NCBI RefSeq assembly: GCF_001625565.1
Contig: NZ_AUXS01000032.1
Coordinates: 62,001-126,000, forward strand
Direction: 5' to 3'
From: Pseudoalteromonas luteoviolacea NCIMB 1944
GTDB lineage: Bacteria; Pseudomonadota; Gammaproteobacteria; Enterobacterales; Alteromonadaceae
Length of the DNA: 64,000 nt
Shown here: positions 36,180 through 45,630 of the stretch, in pieces
How the letters are laid out: every line of letters starts with the position of its first letter
Position numbering within the stretch: position 1 is the first letter of the stretch
Made by a program: the position numbers and the translations under genes
The notes under the pieces: generated by a model
Database searches by the model: none
Told to the model about the DNA's origin: nothing
What the model saw: only the letters and a program-made list of their open reading frames with translations

Positions 36180-36208
36180 GAGGAATAACCCAGTGCTCTA
36201 CTAAAACA

Positions 36209-37591
36209 CTAGTTTTTATAAAAATAGCTGTCCTTCGTAATCGAAATACTGCTATCTTCATTCGCGGAAATGGTGAACTGAATTGGCGTGCGCTTTCTCT
36301 GAATGTCATAACCATCGGCAGCAATGGTGACAGGAACGAGTAACATCTTACCCCCTTGAATCTCAATCTCTTGTGGCGCACTTAATTCTGCACCTTGTAG
36401 CCCATTGAAGCTAACTTGGTAATGCAAAGTTTGCTGGGTTTTATTGATGATGCTTAAGGTGTAAGGGTTTTCAACTAAGCCTTCAAAATTTACTCGATAC
36501 AACGCATTTCGGTCACGGATCACGGATGCTTCTATCGGTGTGCGATTAAATGCCCAAATCGCCATTGTCGCAACAATCACAGCAAATAACCCCGCGTAAC
36601 CTATGAGCTTTAACCTAAATGGACTGGAAGTTTTTCCGCCAGCTTGATTTTCACTAGCATATTTGATCAACCCAGTAGGATAACCAAACTTATGCATCGT
36701 ATCATCACAGGCATCAATACAAAGCCCACAATTGATGCACTCGTATTGCAAACCATTTCTTATATCGATCCCTGCAGGGCAAACCTCAACACACAGGTTG
36801 CAATCAACACAGTCTCCTAAACCTTTCGCTTTGTGATCAGACTTACGTTTGCGTGGCCCCCTGTGCTCCCCTCTTTGTGCATCGTAGGTAACAACCAAGG
36901 TGTCTTTGTCAAACATTACCGATTGAAAACGCGAGTATGGGCATGCGACATTGCACATTTTTTCTCTTAAGAAGCCTGCGTTCCCATATGTACAAAAGGC
37001 AAATAAAAACACCCAAAAGCTAACTAGCCCAGACCATTCCAATGTAAACATATCCATGTATAAAGTTTTGGCTGGTACAAAATAAGCCATAAAAGAGGTC
37101 GCTGTAAAAAGTGAAATCACAAGCCAAATGGCGTGCTTAGTCACTTTCCTAGCTGCTTTTTGTGCGCCCCAGCTCGCCTTGTCTAATTTAATCCGTTGGT
37201 TGCGTGTTCCTTCCACACGGTGTTCAACCCAAGTAAACATTAACATCCAAATGGTTTGTGGGCAGGTATAGCCACACCATACACGACCAAGCCAATTTGT
37301 TACGAAGAAAAGGCCGAAGGCCCCGGCCATAAAGATCCATGCTAGGATCATAAAGTCGTGAGGTAAAAATGTTTGACCAAAAATCCTAAATTGCTGACTC
37401 GCAACATCTAAAAGAATAGCTTGTTGACCTTTATAAGGGATCCATGGAATAGCGACAAATACAAACATTAGGATCCAACCAAGATAGCGACGGACTTTTT
37501 GGAAGAACCCTTTTTGTTCACGGATATAGATTGGGCCCTCTTGCTTGTAGGGCTTGATAATCATATCCTCTTCTTTTATATCAAACTTCAT
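36209..37591 (-). CDS. ccoG: cbb3 oxidase accessory protein CcoG (FixG/RdxA), ferredoxin-like
   Basis: This 460-residue membrane protein is thought to act as a cupric reductase supplying Cu(I) during cbb3 assembly. It has four to five membrane segments, with WLGRVWCGYTCPQTIW near residue 105 and CNVACPYSRFQSVMFD near 213. Two [4Fe-4S] ferredoxin sites follow near 260-295 (CVDCNLCVEVCP and CINCGLCIDAC). A periplasmic Ig-like domain occupies about 340-460. Its promoter region holds two TTGATTTRTAAAG repeats (plus-strand reading) and a CGTGATATATCACG palindrome. It is separated from the main cco block by the protease gene. Confidence 0.95.
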   Translation of the reverse strand: MKFDIKEEDMIIKPYKQEGPIYIREQKGFFQKVRRYLGWILMFVFVAIPWIPYKGQQAILLDVASQQFRIFGQTFLPHDFMILAWIFMAGAFGLFFVTNWLGRVWCGYTCPQTIWMLMFTWVEHRVEGTRNQRIKLDKASWGAQKAARKVTKHAIWLVISLFTATSFMAYFVPAKTLYMDMFTLEWSGLVSFWVFLFAFCTYGNAGFLREKMCNVACPYSRFQSVMFDKDTLVVTYDAQRGEHRGPRKRKSDHKAKGLGDCVDCNLCVEVCPAGIDIRNGLQYECINCGLCIDACDDTMHKFGYPTGLIKYASENQAGGKTSSPFRLKLIGYAGLFAVIVATMAIWAFNRTPIEASVIRDRNALYRVNFEGLVENPYTLSIINKTQQTLHYQVSFNGLQGAELSAPQEIEIQGGKMLLVPVTIAADGYDIQRKRTPIQFTISANEDSSISITKDSYFYKN

Positions 37592-37666
37592 ATTACTTGC
37601 TTACAATGAGTGAAACACCCCTAGCTATTTGCAACTTTCAGACCAAACTGAAACTTCAGTATAACA

Positions 37667-37707
37667 TTGATTTATAAAGATTTTTATTTTTAACTTGATT
37701 TGTAAAG
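37667..37707 (-). promoter_or_regulatory. Two direct repeats upstream of ccoG
   Basis: TTGATTTATAAAG (37667-37679) and TTGATTTGTAAAG (37695-37707) match at 12 of 13 bases, 28 bp apart on the plus strand. Each contains one FNR-type half (TTGAT) without a good second half. They lie 76-116 bases before the ccoG start, just downstream (in the ccoG direction) of the 37708 palindrome. Confidence 0.45.
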
Positions 37708-37721
37708 CGTGATATATCACG
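37708..37721. promoter_or_regulatory. 14-bp palindrome CGTGATATATCACG in the ccoG promoter region
   Basis: This perfect dyad lies between the stop of the sigma-54 activator gene and ccoG. A second copy with one central change is at 39180, in front of the activator gene. The half-site spacing (GTGA-N4-TCAC) differs from CRP (N6). It is a candidate operator for the activator encoded between the two copies. Confidence 0.5.
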
Positions 37722-37729
37722 AGTAAACT

Positions 37730-39172
37730 CTAAATATCGCGATTTTTAACAATTCCAAGCTTTTTCATTTTCGAGCGCAATGTGCTTTCATTCAAACCAA
37801 GCTTATCTGCAGCCCCTTGGCTTCCTGATATTTTCCAATTACTCTGCTCGAGCACTTCGATAATGTGCGCTTTTTGAATTTCATCAAGGCGTAAGCTGAG
37901 CTCGCTTTCTTCCTTTCCTCCCTCTTCAATGCGTAATGGCTGAGAAAGGTGCAGAGTGTGGCCGCTAGCCAGTATAGCTTCTCGTTCGAGTATATTTTGC
38001 AACTCTCGAATGTTGCCCGGCCAGCCATACAGCTGTAGCTTTTTAAGTGATGTTTTGGCGATTCCCTTGATATGTTTTCCCAAGCGTACATTCAATTTGT
38101 TGATCATGTTGGCACATAACATCGGGATATCTTCTCTTCGCTCCCTAAGCGGAGGCACTTTAATGGGAAAGACGTTCAATCGGTAATATAAGTCCATCCT
38201 AAACGCCCCTTGCTCAACCATCTGCCAAAGATCTCTGTTGGTAGCCGCTATAACGCGAATATTAACAGAGATGGTTTTACTGCCTCCAACACGTTCAAAC
38301 TCTTGTTCCTGCAATACACGCAACAATTTACTTTGTGCTTCTTGGGGAAGCTCTCCGATTTCATCTAAAAATAGTGTTCCGTTGTGGGCCAGTTCGAACC
38401 GCCCTTTCCTTCTATCATGAGCACCAGTAAAAGCCCCCTTTTCATGGCCAAACAGCTCTGACTCTAACAAACTCGGGGAAAATGCCGCGCAGTTGACCCT
38501 CACAAATGGCAGGCTAGAGCGTGTACTTAGCGCATGCAGGTTGCGTGCTACTAACTCTTTACCTGTGCCATTTTCGCCAAGTATAAGCACGGTACTGTCT
38601 GTTTTACTTACTAACTTAATTTGCTCTAACATACGATTGAATACATGACTTTCACCGACGAGACCGGACCCTTGCCAGTTTTGATTGATTTCAGACAATA
38701 AATAGCTGTTTTCATCTTTAAGTTGCTCAGAAAGAGACTGAACTTGCGTCAATGCGTCACGAAGTGCCTGCTCCGTTTCAACCTGCTGTGAAATATCACG
38801 AAAAATAGCCACGGCACCGATTACTTGGGCATCGCGGTACACTGGCGTTGAGGTATACTCCACTGGAAAGCAAGAACCATCTTTGCGCCAAAACACCTCG
38901 CCTTTGACATACCGAGTCTCCCCATCAAACATGGTTTTATAGATCTGACATTCGTCTGCGGGGTATTCACTCCCATCAGCATGGCTGTGGTGATGATATT
39001 GATGGATTTTTTTCCCGAGTAACTCGTCAGCGCTCCAACCTGTCATTTTCTCTGCGGCTGGATTAATAAATACAGCATTGCCCGATAAGTCAAAACCGTA
39101 GATCCCCTCGCCTACCGCGTTTAATAATAACTTAGGGTCATTTAAAAAATGCTTAATAACTGATGACATCAT
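37730..39172 (-). CDS. Sigma-54-dependent activator with PAS sensor (PAS-AAA+-Fis HTH)
   Basis: This 480-residue cytoplasmic regulator has a PAS domain at about 12-130 with an unusual [15 protein letters not shown] segment near 60, then a helical linker. The AAA+ domain spans about 170-400: Walker [15 protein letters not shown] loop ([15 protein letters not shown]) for sigma-54 contact, Walker [12 protein letters not shown] and [16 protein letters not shown] Fis-type helix-turn-helix at about 440-475 ([21 protein letters not shown]) ends the protein. No receiver domain is present, so it probably senses a ligand or redox signal through PAS. AGGAAAG supports the start. Palindromes at both ends of the gene suggest autoregulation and control of ccoG. 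The effector is unknown. Confidence 0.9.
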   Translation of the reverse strand: MMSSVIKHFLNDPKLLLNAVGEGIYGFDLSGNAVFINPAAEKMTGWSADELLGKKIHQYHHHSHADGSEYPADECQIYKTMFDGETRYVKGEVFWRKDGSCFPVEYTSTPVYRDAQVIGAVAIFRDISQQVETEQALRDALTQVQSLSEQLKDENSYLLSEINQNWQGSGLVGESHVFNRMLEQIKLVSKTDSTVLILGENGTGKELVARNLHALSTRSSLPFVRVNCAAFSPSLLESELFGHEKGAFTGAHDRRKGRFELAHNGTLFLDEIGELPQEAQSKLLRVLQEQEFERVGGSKTISVNIRVIAATNRDLWQMVEQGAFRMDLYYRLNVFPIKVPPLRERREDIPMLCANMINKLNVRLGKHIKGIAKTSLKKLQLYGWPGNIRELQNILEREAILASGHTLHLSQPLRIEEGGKEESELSLRLDEIQKAHIIEVLEQSNWKISGSQGAADKLGLNESTLRSKMKKLGIVKNRDI

Positions 39173-39179
39173 CTTTCCT

Positions 39180-39193
39180 CGTGATATTTCACG
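39180..39193. promoter_or_regulatory. Second copy of the palindrome, upstream of the sigma-54 activator gene
   Basis: CGTGATATTTCACG differs from the 37708 copy only at one central base and ends 8 bases before the activator start, next to its AGGAAAG ribosome-binding site. A protein bound here could block transcription or translation of the activator gene, consistent with autoregulation. Confidence 0.5.
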
Positions 39194-39244
39194 ATTAATA
39201 CTACGCCAATCTACCTACTCAAACTAGGGACCGGTCTGTAAAGA

Positions 39245-39258
39245 ATGATCTAGGTCAA
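39245..39258 (-). promoter_or_regulatory. FNR/ANR-like box upstream of the sigma-54 activator gene
   Basis: On the minus strand TTGACCTAGATCAT matches TTGAT-N4-ATCAA at 8 of 10 half-site bases. It lies about 73 bases before the activator start. The fnr gene at 29481 is a likely regulator, linking this activator to oxygen control. Confidence 0.4.
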
Positions 39259-39286
39259 TCGATGACAATAAAAAGGAAGGGACATA

Positions 39287-39317
39287 AAAAAGCCCAGTAA
39301 CAGTGTACCGGGCTTTT
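39287..39317 (-). terminator. Rho-independent terminator of the dapB/car/greA genes
   Basis: A stem AAAAGCCC / GGGCTTTT, extended inside by GTA/TAC pairing, lies about 20 bases after the greA stop. In the minus direction it is followed by a TTTTTT run. Confidence 0.88.
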
Positions 39318-39336
39318 GGTCTATAGGTTAGACTAA

Positions 39337-39813
39337 TTAGACATATTCAACTTCGATGATTTCGTATTCAACACTACCGTTTGGTGTTTGAATATTAACT
39401 GAATCATCCAACTCTTTACCAATTAAGCCACGTGCAATCGGAGAGTTAACAGAGATTAAATTGTTTTTAATATCTGCTTCGTCATCACCGACAATTTTGT
39501 ACGTTACTTCTTCGTCAGTATCGACATTTACAATAGTTACTGTAGTGCCGAAAATAACTTTGCCATTGTTTGCCATTTTTGTGACATCAATAACTTGAGA
39601 AGTTGATAATTTAGCTTCAATTTCTTGGATACGACCTTCACAAAAACCCTGCTGTTCACGCGCAGCGTGATACTCAGCGTTTTCTTTTAAGTCACCGTGT
39701 TCACGCGCTTCTGCGATGTCGGCAACAATTTTAGGACGGACCACTTTTTTTAGATGGTTCAGTTCTTCACGAAGCATTTCTTCGCCTCGTACAGTCATCG
39801 GAATTGATTGCAT
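39337..39813 (-). CDS. greA: Transcription elongation factor GreA
   Basis: This 158-residue factor binds RNA polymerase through the secondary channel and stimulates cleavage of backtracked transcripts. The N-terminal coiled coil carries the catalytic tip [19 protein letters not shown] near residue 40. The C-terminal FKBP-like domain ends [16 protein letters not shown]. The frame opens at 39840, but ATG 39813 with GAGAG upstream matches [14 protein letters not shown]. It is the last gene after carB, 46 bases downstream. A strong terminator follows. Confidence 0.97.
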   Translation of the reverse strand: MQSIPMTVRGEEMLREELNHLKKVVRPKIVADIAEAREHGDLKENAEYHAAREQQGFCEGRIQEIEAKLSTSQVIDVTKMANNGKVIFGTTVTIVNVDTDEEVTYKIVGDDEADIKNNLISVNSPIARGLIGKELDDSVNIQTPNGSVEYEIIEVEYV

Positions 39814-39859
39814 AAGTCTCTCACTTGCAACCAAGGCCAAAGGCCTTGGCTTATATCCA

Positions 39860-42800
39860 TTAGTTCAATCGCTGGTGTAGTTCTTGTACAGAGTTTACAG
39901 AGCTTCTGTCGTCTGCGGCATGCGCAGTACAGTTTGCAAACGCTGCATTTAGCGTGGTGGTGTAGTTAGTCTTATGCTGAAGTGCACCACGACGTAACAC
40001 CTTCGAATCTTCAATCGCTTGGCGACCTTCTGTCGTATTTACGATGTAGCTGTACTCACCATTCTTGATGCGGTCAAGAATATGAGGACGACCTTCGAAT
40101 ACTTTGTTCACGCGACGTACTTCAATACCTGCTTCTTCTAAAGCTTTAGCTGTACCGTTTGTTGCATCAAGCTCAAAACCGATAGCTTTCATTGTCTTAG
40201 CAAGCTCAACTACGCGTGACTTGTCGCTGTTACGGACAGATAGTAACGCGCGACCGCCACGTGGTAAAGCGTTTGATGCACCTAATTGTGCTTTCGCGAA
40301 CGCTTCGGCGAAGTTTTCACCAACACCCATAACTTCACCCGTTGAACGCATCTCTGGGCCACGAATTGGGTCAACACCTAAGAACTTAGCAAAAGGAAGA
40401 ACTACTTCTTTTACGCTGTAGTATGGTGGGATAACTTCTTTCGTTACGCCTTGGCTCTCAAGAGACTGACCAACCATACAACGTGCCGCTACTTTTGCGA
40501 GTGCAACACCAGTTGCTTTCGAAACAAATGGTACGGTACGCGCCGCACGAGGGTTAACCTCGATTAGGTATACTTTGCCATCTTTCACAGCAAACTGAGT
40601 ATTCATTAGACCCACAACGCCAAGCTCTAGCGCCATGTCACGTACTTGCTTACGCATAACGTCTTGAATATCTTGCGATAGAGAGTGTGCTGGTAATGAA
40701 CATGCTGAGTCACCTGAGTGTACACCTGCCTGTTCAATATGCTCCATGATACCGCCGATGATCACGTTTTCACCATCACAGATAGCATCAACGTCAACTT
40801 CGATTGCATCATCTAAGAAGCGGTCAAGAAGAACCGGTGCTTCATTAGATACAGATACCGCTTCAGTCATGTAACGACGTAGGTCATCTTCGTCATATAC
40901 GATTTCCATCGCACGACCACCTAGTACGTACGAAGGACGTACAACTAGAGGGAAACCAATTTCTTGAGATTTAGCTACTGCTTCTTCTAGTGAAGTCACC
41001 GTCGCGTTCTCTGGCTGAAGAAGGTCTAGACGCTCAACAAGTTGCTGGAAGCGCTCACGGTCTTCTGCACGGTCGATCGCATCTGGAGAAGTACCAATTA
41101 CTGGCACCCCATTCGCCTCTAAGTCACGTGCTAGTTTAAGTGGCGTTTGACCACCGTACTGAACGATAACACCTTTAGGCTTCTCAACACGTACGATTTC
41201 TAGTACATCTTCAAGTGTAATTGGCTCAAAGAATAGACGATCAGACGTGTCGTAGTCAGTAGAAACTGTCTCAGGGTTACAGTTAACCATGATAGTTTCA
41301 TAGCCATCTTCACGCATCGCAAGTGCTGCGTGCACGCAACAATAGTCGAATTCGATGCCTTGGCCGATACGGTTAGGACCACCACCGATAACCATGATTT
41401 TGTCTTTTTCAGACGGTGCAGCTTCACACTCTTCGTCATATGAAGAGTACATATAAGCCGTGTCTGAGCTGAACTCTGCTGCACATGTATCAACACGCTT
41501 GTAAACAGGTAAAATCTCTAATTGATGACGTTTTTTACGGATTTCTTTTTCAGAAACACCTGCAATTTCAGCGATACGCGCATCAGAGAAACCTTTGCGT
41601 TTTAAGCGGCGCAAGAAGTCTTTGTTAAGGCCCGCAAGGCCTGCTTCTGCAATTTTAGCTTCATCTTTGATGATGTCTTCAATCTGAACTAAGTACCAAC
41701 GGTCAATTTTAGTTAGGTCGAATACATCGTCAACGCTCATACCGTGACGCATTGCATCTGCAATGTACCATATACGCTCTGCACCTGGCTCACGTAGTTC
41801 ACGAATGATAGTTTCTTTTGCTTTAGGGTCATCAAGTGCAACGATTGGATTGAATCCCGTTGCGCCAACTTCTAGGCCACGAAGTGCTTTGTGAAGTGAC
41901 TCTTGCTGATTACGACCAATCGCCATAACCTCACCAACAGACTTCATCTGAGTCGTTAGGCGGTCATTTGCACCTGCAAACTTTTCAAAGTTGAAACGAG
42001 GGATCTTAGTCACAACGTAGTCAATTGAAGGCTCGAAAGATGCTGGTGTTGCGCCACCAGTGATGTCGTTTTGAAGCTCGTCAAGCGTGTAACCTACAGC
42101 AAGTTTTGCTGCGATTTTCGCGATTGGGAAACCCGTTGCTTTTGATGCAAGCGCTGATGAACGAGATACACGTGGGTTCATCTCAATGATAACCATTCGG
42201 CCATCTTTTGGATTCACACCGAATTGTACGTTTGAACCACCTGTTTCAACACCAATCTCACGCAGTACCGCCATAGAAGCGTTACGCATTAATTGGTATT
42301 CTTTATCAGTGAGCGTCTGAGCAGGTGCCACCGTGATTGAGTCACCCGTGTGAACACCCATTGGGTCAAAGTTTTCAATCGAACATACAATGATACAGTT
42401 GTCGTTTTTGTCACGTACAACTTCCATCTCATACTCTTTCCAGCCCAATAAGCTTTCATCGATAAGAAGTTCATTTGTTGGCGATAAATCTAAACCACGT
42501 GTACAGATTTCTTCGAACTCTTCCATGTTATAAGCAACACCACCACCGGTACCACCCATTGTGAAAGAAGGACGAATAATACATGGGAAGCCAATGCGAG
42601 TAAGTACGTCTTTCGCTTCGTCCATAGAGTGTGCAATCTCTGCGCGAGGACACTCAAGGCCAATGTTTTTCATCGCGATGTCGAAACGCTCACGGTTTTC
42701 AGCTTTGTCGATTGCATCAGCTGTTGCGCCAATCAACTCAACATCATGCTTGGCAAGTACACCGTGCTTGTCTAAGTCCAGCGCACAGTTAAGCGCAGTT

Positions 42801-43078
42801 TGACCACCCATTGTAGGAAGGACCGCATCTGGCTTCTCTTTTTCAATGATTTTTTCTACAACTTCCCAGTGAATTGGCTCGATGTACGTCGCATCAGCCA
42901 TTTCCGGGTCAGTCATAATAGTTGCAGGGTTCGAGTTTACAAGAATTACTCGATAGCCTTCTTCTCTAAGCGCTTTACAGGCCTGAGCACCAGAGTAGTC
43001 AAATTCACATGCTTGGCCGATAACAATTGGGCCTGCGCCCAAGATTAGAATGCTTTTTATGTCGGTACGTTTTGGCAT
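39860..43078 (-). CDS. carB: Carbamoyl-phosphate synthase large subunit
   Basis: This 1072-residue synthetase subunit uses ammonia from CarA, bicarbonate and two ATP to make carbamoyl phosphate for pyrimidine and arginine synthesis. It has two homologous ATP-grasp halves: [15 protein letters not shown] near residue 15 with [11 protein letters not shown] near 170, and [16 protein letters not shown] near 560 with [13 protein letters not shown] near 710. The C-terminal MGS-like allosteric domain (about 935-1072) binds UMP and ornithine in relatives. The start follows TGGAG and lies 18 bases after carA. Confidence 0.98.
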   Translation of the reverse strand: MPKRTDIKSILILGAGPIVIGQACEFDYSGAQACKALREEGYRVILVNSNPATIMTDPEMADATYIEPIHWEVVEKIIEKEKPDAVLPTMGGQTALNCALDLDKHGVLAKHDVELIGATADAIDKAENRERFDIAMKNIGLECPRAEIAHSMDEAKDVLTRIGFPCIIRPSFTMGGTGGGVAYNMEEFEEICTRGLDLSPTNELLIDESLLGWKEYEMEVVRDKNDNCIIVCSIENFDPMGVHTGDSITVAPAQTLTDKEYQLMRNASMAVLREIGVETGGSNVQFGVNPKDGRMVIIEMNPRVSRSSALASKATGFPIAKIAAKLAVGYTLDELQNDITGGATPASFEPSIDYVVTKIPRFNFEKFAGANDRLTTQMKSVGEVMAIGRNQQESLHKALRGLEVGATGFNPIVALDDPKAKETIIRELREPGAERIWYIADAMRHGMSVDDVFDLTKIDRWYLVQIEDIIKDEAKIAEAGLAGLNKDFLRRLKRKGFSDARIAEIAGVSEKEIRKKRHQLEILPVYKRVDTCAAEFSSDTAYMYSSYDEECEAAPSEKDKIMVIGGGPNRIGQGIEFDYCCVHAALAMREDGYETIMVNCNPETVSTDYDTSDRLFFEPITLEDVLEIVRVEKPKGVIVQYGGQTPLKLARDLEANGVPVIGTSPDAIDRAEDRERFQQLVERLDLLQPENATVTSLEEAVAKSQEIGFPLVVRPSYVLGGRAMEIVYDEDDLRRYMTEAVSVSNEAPVLLDRFLDDAIEVDVDAICDGENVIIGGIMEHIEQAGVHSGDSACSLPAHSLSQDIQDVMRKQVRDMALELGVVGLMNTQFAVKDGKVYLIEVNPRAARTVPFVSKATGVALAKVAARCMVGQSLESQGVTKEVIPPYYSVKEVVLPFAKFLGVDPIRGPEMRSTGEVMGVGENFAEAFAKAQLGASNALPRGGRALLSVRNSDKSRVVELAKTMKAIGFELDATNGTAKALEEAGIEVRRVNKVFEGRPHILDRIKNGEYSYIVNTTEGRQAIEDSKVLRRGALQHKTNYTTTLNAAFANCTAHAADDRSSVNSVQELHQRLN

Positions 43079-43096
43079 TGTTACTCCAGTAATAAA

Positions 43097-44233
43097 TTAG
43101 GCTTTACGCGCTTGCATTAATTCAATGAAGTGGTCAAACAACGGTGCAGCGTCGTGTGGACCAGGACTCGCTTCAGGGTGACCTTGGAAACTGAAAGCAG
43201 GCTTATCAGTGCGGTGAATACCCTGTAACGTACCGTCGAATAGAGACTTGTGTGTTGCGCGAAGGTTGTCAGGAAGACTCTCTTCGTCAGCAGCAAAACC
43301 ATGGTTTTGAGCAGTGATCATCACAACATCACGATCTAGGTCTTTAACCGGGTGGTTACCACCGTGGTGACCAAACTTCATTTTTACTGTTTTTGCACCA
43401 GATGCTAATGCCAGTAATTGGTGACCTAGACAAATACCAAAAATTGGAGTGTCTGTTTCAAGGAAAGACTTGATAGCATCAATCGCATAAGTACATGGCT
43501 CTGGGTCGCCAGGTCCATTAGAAAGGAAGATACCATCAGGGTTTAACGCCAGTACTTCTGCAGCGGAGGTTTCTGCAGGGACAACGGTTAGTTTACAGCC
43601 GCGGTCAACTAGCATACGTAAGATATTTTTCTTTACACCAAAATCGTAGGCAACAACGTGGAACTGCTCTTCACCTTGGTCAAGCGTTTTAAAGCCTTCG
43701 CCTAGTGTCCAGCTACCTTCATTCCATTGGAAAGAAGACTCTGTTGTTACTACTTTTGCTAAATCCATTCCTTTCAGGCCAGGGAATGCCTTAGCCGCTT
43801 CAAGCGCCTTTTGCTCATCGACATCATCACCAGCGATGATACATCCATTTTGAGCACCCTTATCACGTAGGATACGCGTCAATTTACGCGTATCGATATC
43901 CGCTATCCCTAGAATATTACGTTCTTTTAAATAATCACTTAACGATTGTTCGTTACGGAAATTACTTGCAAGTAATGGTAAGTCACGAATCACAAGGCCT
44001 TTAGCCCAGATTTTGTCCGCTTCTTCGTCTTCACTGTTTGTACCAGTGTTTCCGATGTGCGGGTAAGTTAAGGTGACAATTTGTTCCGCATAAGACGGAT
44101 CTGTCAAGATTTCTTGATATCCTGTCATAGACGTATTGAATACTACCTCACCAACAGATATACCGTCGGCGCCGATGGCAGTACCGCGAAACACCGTACC
44201 GTCTTCAAGGACTAACAGAGCGGATTTAGTCAA
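43097..44233 (-). CDS. carA: Carbamoyl-phosphate synthase small (glutaminase) subunit, TTG start
   Basis: This 378-residue glutamine amidotransferase subunit releases ammonia for CarB. The C-terminal class I GATase domain has nucleophile Cys in [10 protein letters not shown] near residue 268 and His/Glu in [13 protein letters not shown] near 350. An ATG at 44245 opens the frame, but a perfect GGAGG (44239-44243) lies inside that extension and is placed 5 bases before TTG 44233. From TTG the protein starts (M)[16 protein letters not shown], matching the E. coli CarA N-terminus; the E. coli gene also uses TTG. The leader holds a terminator-like hairpin (44258-44287). Confidence 0.95.
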   Translation of the reverse strand: MTKSALLVLEDGTVFRGTAIGADGISVGEVVFNTSMTGYQEILTDPSYAEQIVTLTYPHIGNTGTNSEDEEADKIWAKGLVIRDLPLLASNFRNEQSLSDYLKERNILGIADIDTRKLTRILRDKGAQNGCIIAGDDVDEQKALEAAKAFPGLKGMDLAKVVTTESSFQWNEGSWTLGEGFKTLDQGEEQFHVVAYDFGVKKNILRMLVDRGCKLTVVPAETSAAEVLALNPDGIFLSNGPGDPEPCTYAIDAIKSFLETDTPIFGICLGHQLLALASGAKTVKMKFGHHGGNHPVKDLDRDVVMITAQNHGFAADEESLPDNLRATHKSLFDGTLQGIHRTDKPAFSFQGHPEASPGPHDAAPLFDHFIELMQARKA

Positions 44234-44257
44234 GTTAACCTCCATAGATATGAAAAA

Positions 44258-44287
44258 ACGGGATAAGCAAACACGCTTTTTTCCCGT
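44258..44287 (-). terminator. Attenuator-like hairpin in the carA leader
   Basis: On the minus strand ACGGGA ... TCCCGT is followed at once by TTTTTT, with an inner AAGC/GCTT pairing, only 24 bases before the carA start: a Rho-independent terminator in front of carAB. An alternative pairing of 44292-44297 with 44274-44279 (CGCTTT/AAAGCG) would compete with it. A six-codon frame (GTG to TAG, 44308-44288) ends just before the stem. A possible -10 (TATAAC) is at 44340-44335. This suggests control by transcription attenuation. Confidence 0.6.
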
Positions 44288-44443
44288 CTACAAAGCGCTT
44301 GGTAACACGCAGTAAATAAATTTTTGGCAAATTCGTTATAGTCTACAGTACTTTCTTCGATTCGTCTAACAATTCAATCAAAAAACTCGAAAATAAGCTG
44401 TTAAAACTCTTTTTTAATTGAAACCGCCAAAAAAATAAACAAA

Positions 44444-45244
44444 CTACTTCAAACCTAGCACATCTTGCATATCATAAAGTCCTGCTGGTTTGTTTTTTAA
44501 CCATTGCGCAGCCCTTACAGCGCCTGATGCAAACGTTAATCGAGATGCTGCTTTGTGGGTTAATTCGAGCCTTTCACCCATGGTTGCAAAGTAAGCGGTA
44601 TGTTCACCAACTATGTCACCTGCTCGGAGGACTGAATAGCCAATTTCATCTTGACTTTTAGCCGTATGATCACCACTGCGATCATAACGAGCCACTTCAT
44701 CATGGTCCCATCCTTTAGCCTCTGCAATCGCTTCACCAATTGCTAATGCAGTACCTGATGGAGCATCAATTTTATTTCTGTGATGTGCTTCAAAGATCTC
44801 TATGTCCATTTCGTCGGCAAGCTTAGTCGCAGCAGTTTGGACCAAGTTAAGGAGCAGGTTAACACCCACACTAAAATTACGCGCAAAAACGATCGGTATT
44901 ACTTTCGCAGCTTCTCGTAGCTGTGCCATTTCATCATCAGCTAGACCTGTAGTACCAATCACCATCGGTACTTTATTGTCAATCGCTGTCTTCAAATGTG
45001 CCAACATGCCTTGCGGCAAAGTGAAATCAATTAACACCTCAGCATGACACACCTTCGCCTCTTCATCAGAAAACGTTAGCTCTGATGAATGTACCGGTTG
45101 TAACGCTTTAATTGGGGTTTCTAAAAAAGGCGAGCTTGATCTAACAAATGCAGCAGCCAACTGTGCTCCTTGTTCTATTTCCACAGCTTCAATTAAAGCT
45201 TGACCCATTCTGCCGTTGGCCCCAAACACACCTATTTTTGTCAT
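44444..45244 (-). CDS. dapB: 4-hydroxy-tetrahydrodipicolinate reductase
   Basis: This 266-residue cytoplasmic enzyme reduces 4-hydroxy-tetrahydrodipicolinate with NAD(P)H in lysine and diaminopimelate synthesis. The dinucleotide-binding motif GVFGANGRMGQ is at residue 5. The C-terminal dapB signature EAHHRNKIDAPSGTAL near 156 holds the catalytic His and Lys. Length is normal. It precedes carA by 210 bases, a spacing that includes the carA leader and probably its own promoter. dapB next to carAB is common in gammaproteobacteria. Confidence 0.97.
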   Translation of the reverse strand: MTKIGVFGANGRMGQALIEAVEIEQGAQLAAAFVRSSSPFLETPIKALQPVHSSELTFSDEEAKVCHAEVLIDFTLPQGMLAHLKTAIDNKVPMVIGTTGLADDEMAQLREAAKVIPIVFARNFSVGVNLLLNLVQTAATKLADEMDIEIFEAHHRNKIDAPSGTALAIGEAIAEAKGWDHDEVARYDRSGDHTAKSQDEIGYSVLRAGDIVGEHTAYFATMGERLELTHKAASRLTFASGAVRAAQWLKNKPAGLYDMQDVLGLK

Positions 45245-45475
45245 TATTCTCTCGTTCCTAAAATTATACGTGGTTATAAATCACACTAATCATTCTCATC
45301 TAAACTTTACTCGACAGCTGTCGCTGCTAGCGGCTTTGCGAGAACGAATCACATAGCTATTCAGTAAAATCACTAAGTTACATCACTAACTGTGATCACC
45401 TCAAGCTTTGTCAGGCCTAGAGTTTAGCCCATCTCTATGTCATAGTCAGTTATTCAATAATTATAATAAAGACCG
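45245..45475. promoter_or_regulatory. Divergent promoter region between dapB and the NhaC-family gene
   Basis: This spacer has no gene. A perfect TATAAT at 45462-45467 is the likely -10 of the transporter gene; the -35 is weak (TGTCAT near 45438-45443). A 12-bp palindrome CGACAGCTGTCG at 45312-45323 lies nearer dapB and could be an operator. The rest shows nothing I can name. Confidence 0.5.
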
Positions 45476-45483
45476 TAGACTTT

Positions 45484-45507
45484 AGACGTCTAAACATTTA
45501 AACTTCC
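45484..45507 (+). promoter_or_regulatory. MetJ operator-like met boxes upstream of the NhaC-family transporter
   Basis: A perfect met box AGACGTCT (45484-45491) is followed without gaps by AAACATTT and AAACTTCC, each 5 of 8 to the consensus. MetJ binds tandem 8-bp boxes of this type. The first box is centred in TTTAGACGTCTAAA, a 14-bp perfect palindrome, about 17 bases after a perfect TATAAT, a position suited to repression. Confidence 0.6.
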
Positions 45508-45611
45508 GCATTCGCCGATTTAATTATTGCGGGCGTTGAAGTTTAAATACAGCTAATAATAGCCCTGTTGGCTGTGGTTATTTCTACTTACACATTGCAA
45601 TTAAGTAGATA
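45496..45611 (+). other. Structured 5' leader with three stem-loops
   Basis: Stem 1 is an 11-bp perfect pair ATTTAAACTTC (45496-45506) / GAAGTTTAAAT (45538-45548), with an inner CGCA/TGCG pair. Stem 2 pairs AATAATAGCC with GGCTGTGGTTATT with some mismatch (about 45556-45582). Stem 3 pairs TCTACTT with AAGTAGA (about 45583-45609). The leader ends 20 bases before the GGGGAG ribosome-binding region and start. It does not match a known riboswitch consensus that I recognise. Confidence 0.4.
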
Positions 45612-45630
45612 CTGTTTTTTGGGGAGTGCT

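Noticed and set aside
45484..45611. Lysine riboswitch upstream of the NhaC-family gene
   Set aside because: Expected because related LysW genes carry one, but the conserved lysine-riboswitch core sequences are not visible; a MetJ operator explains the site better.
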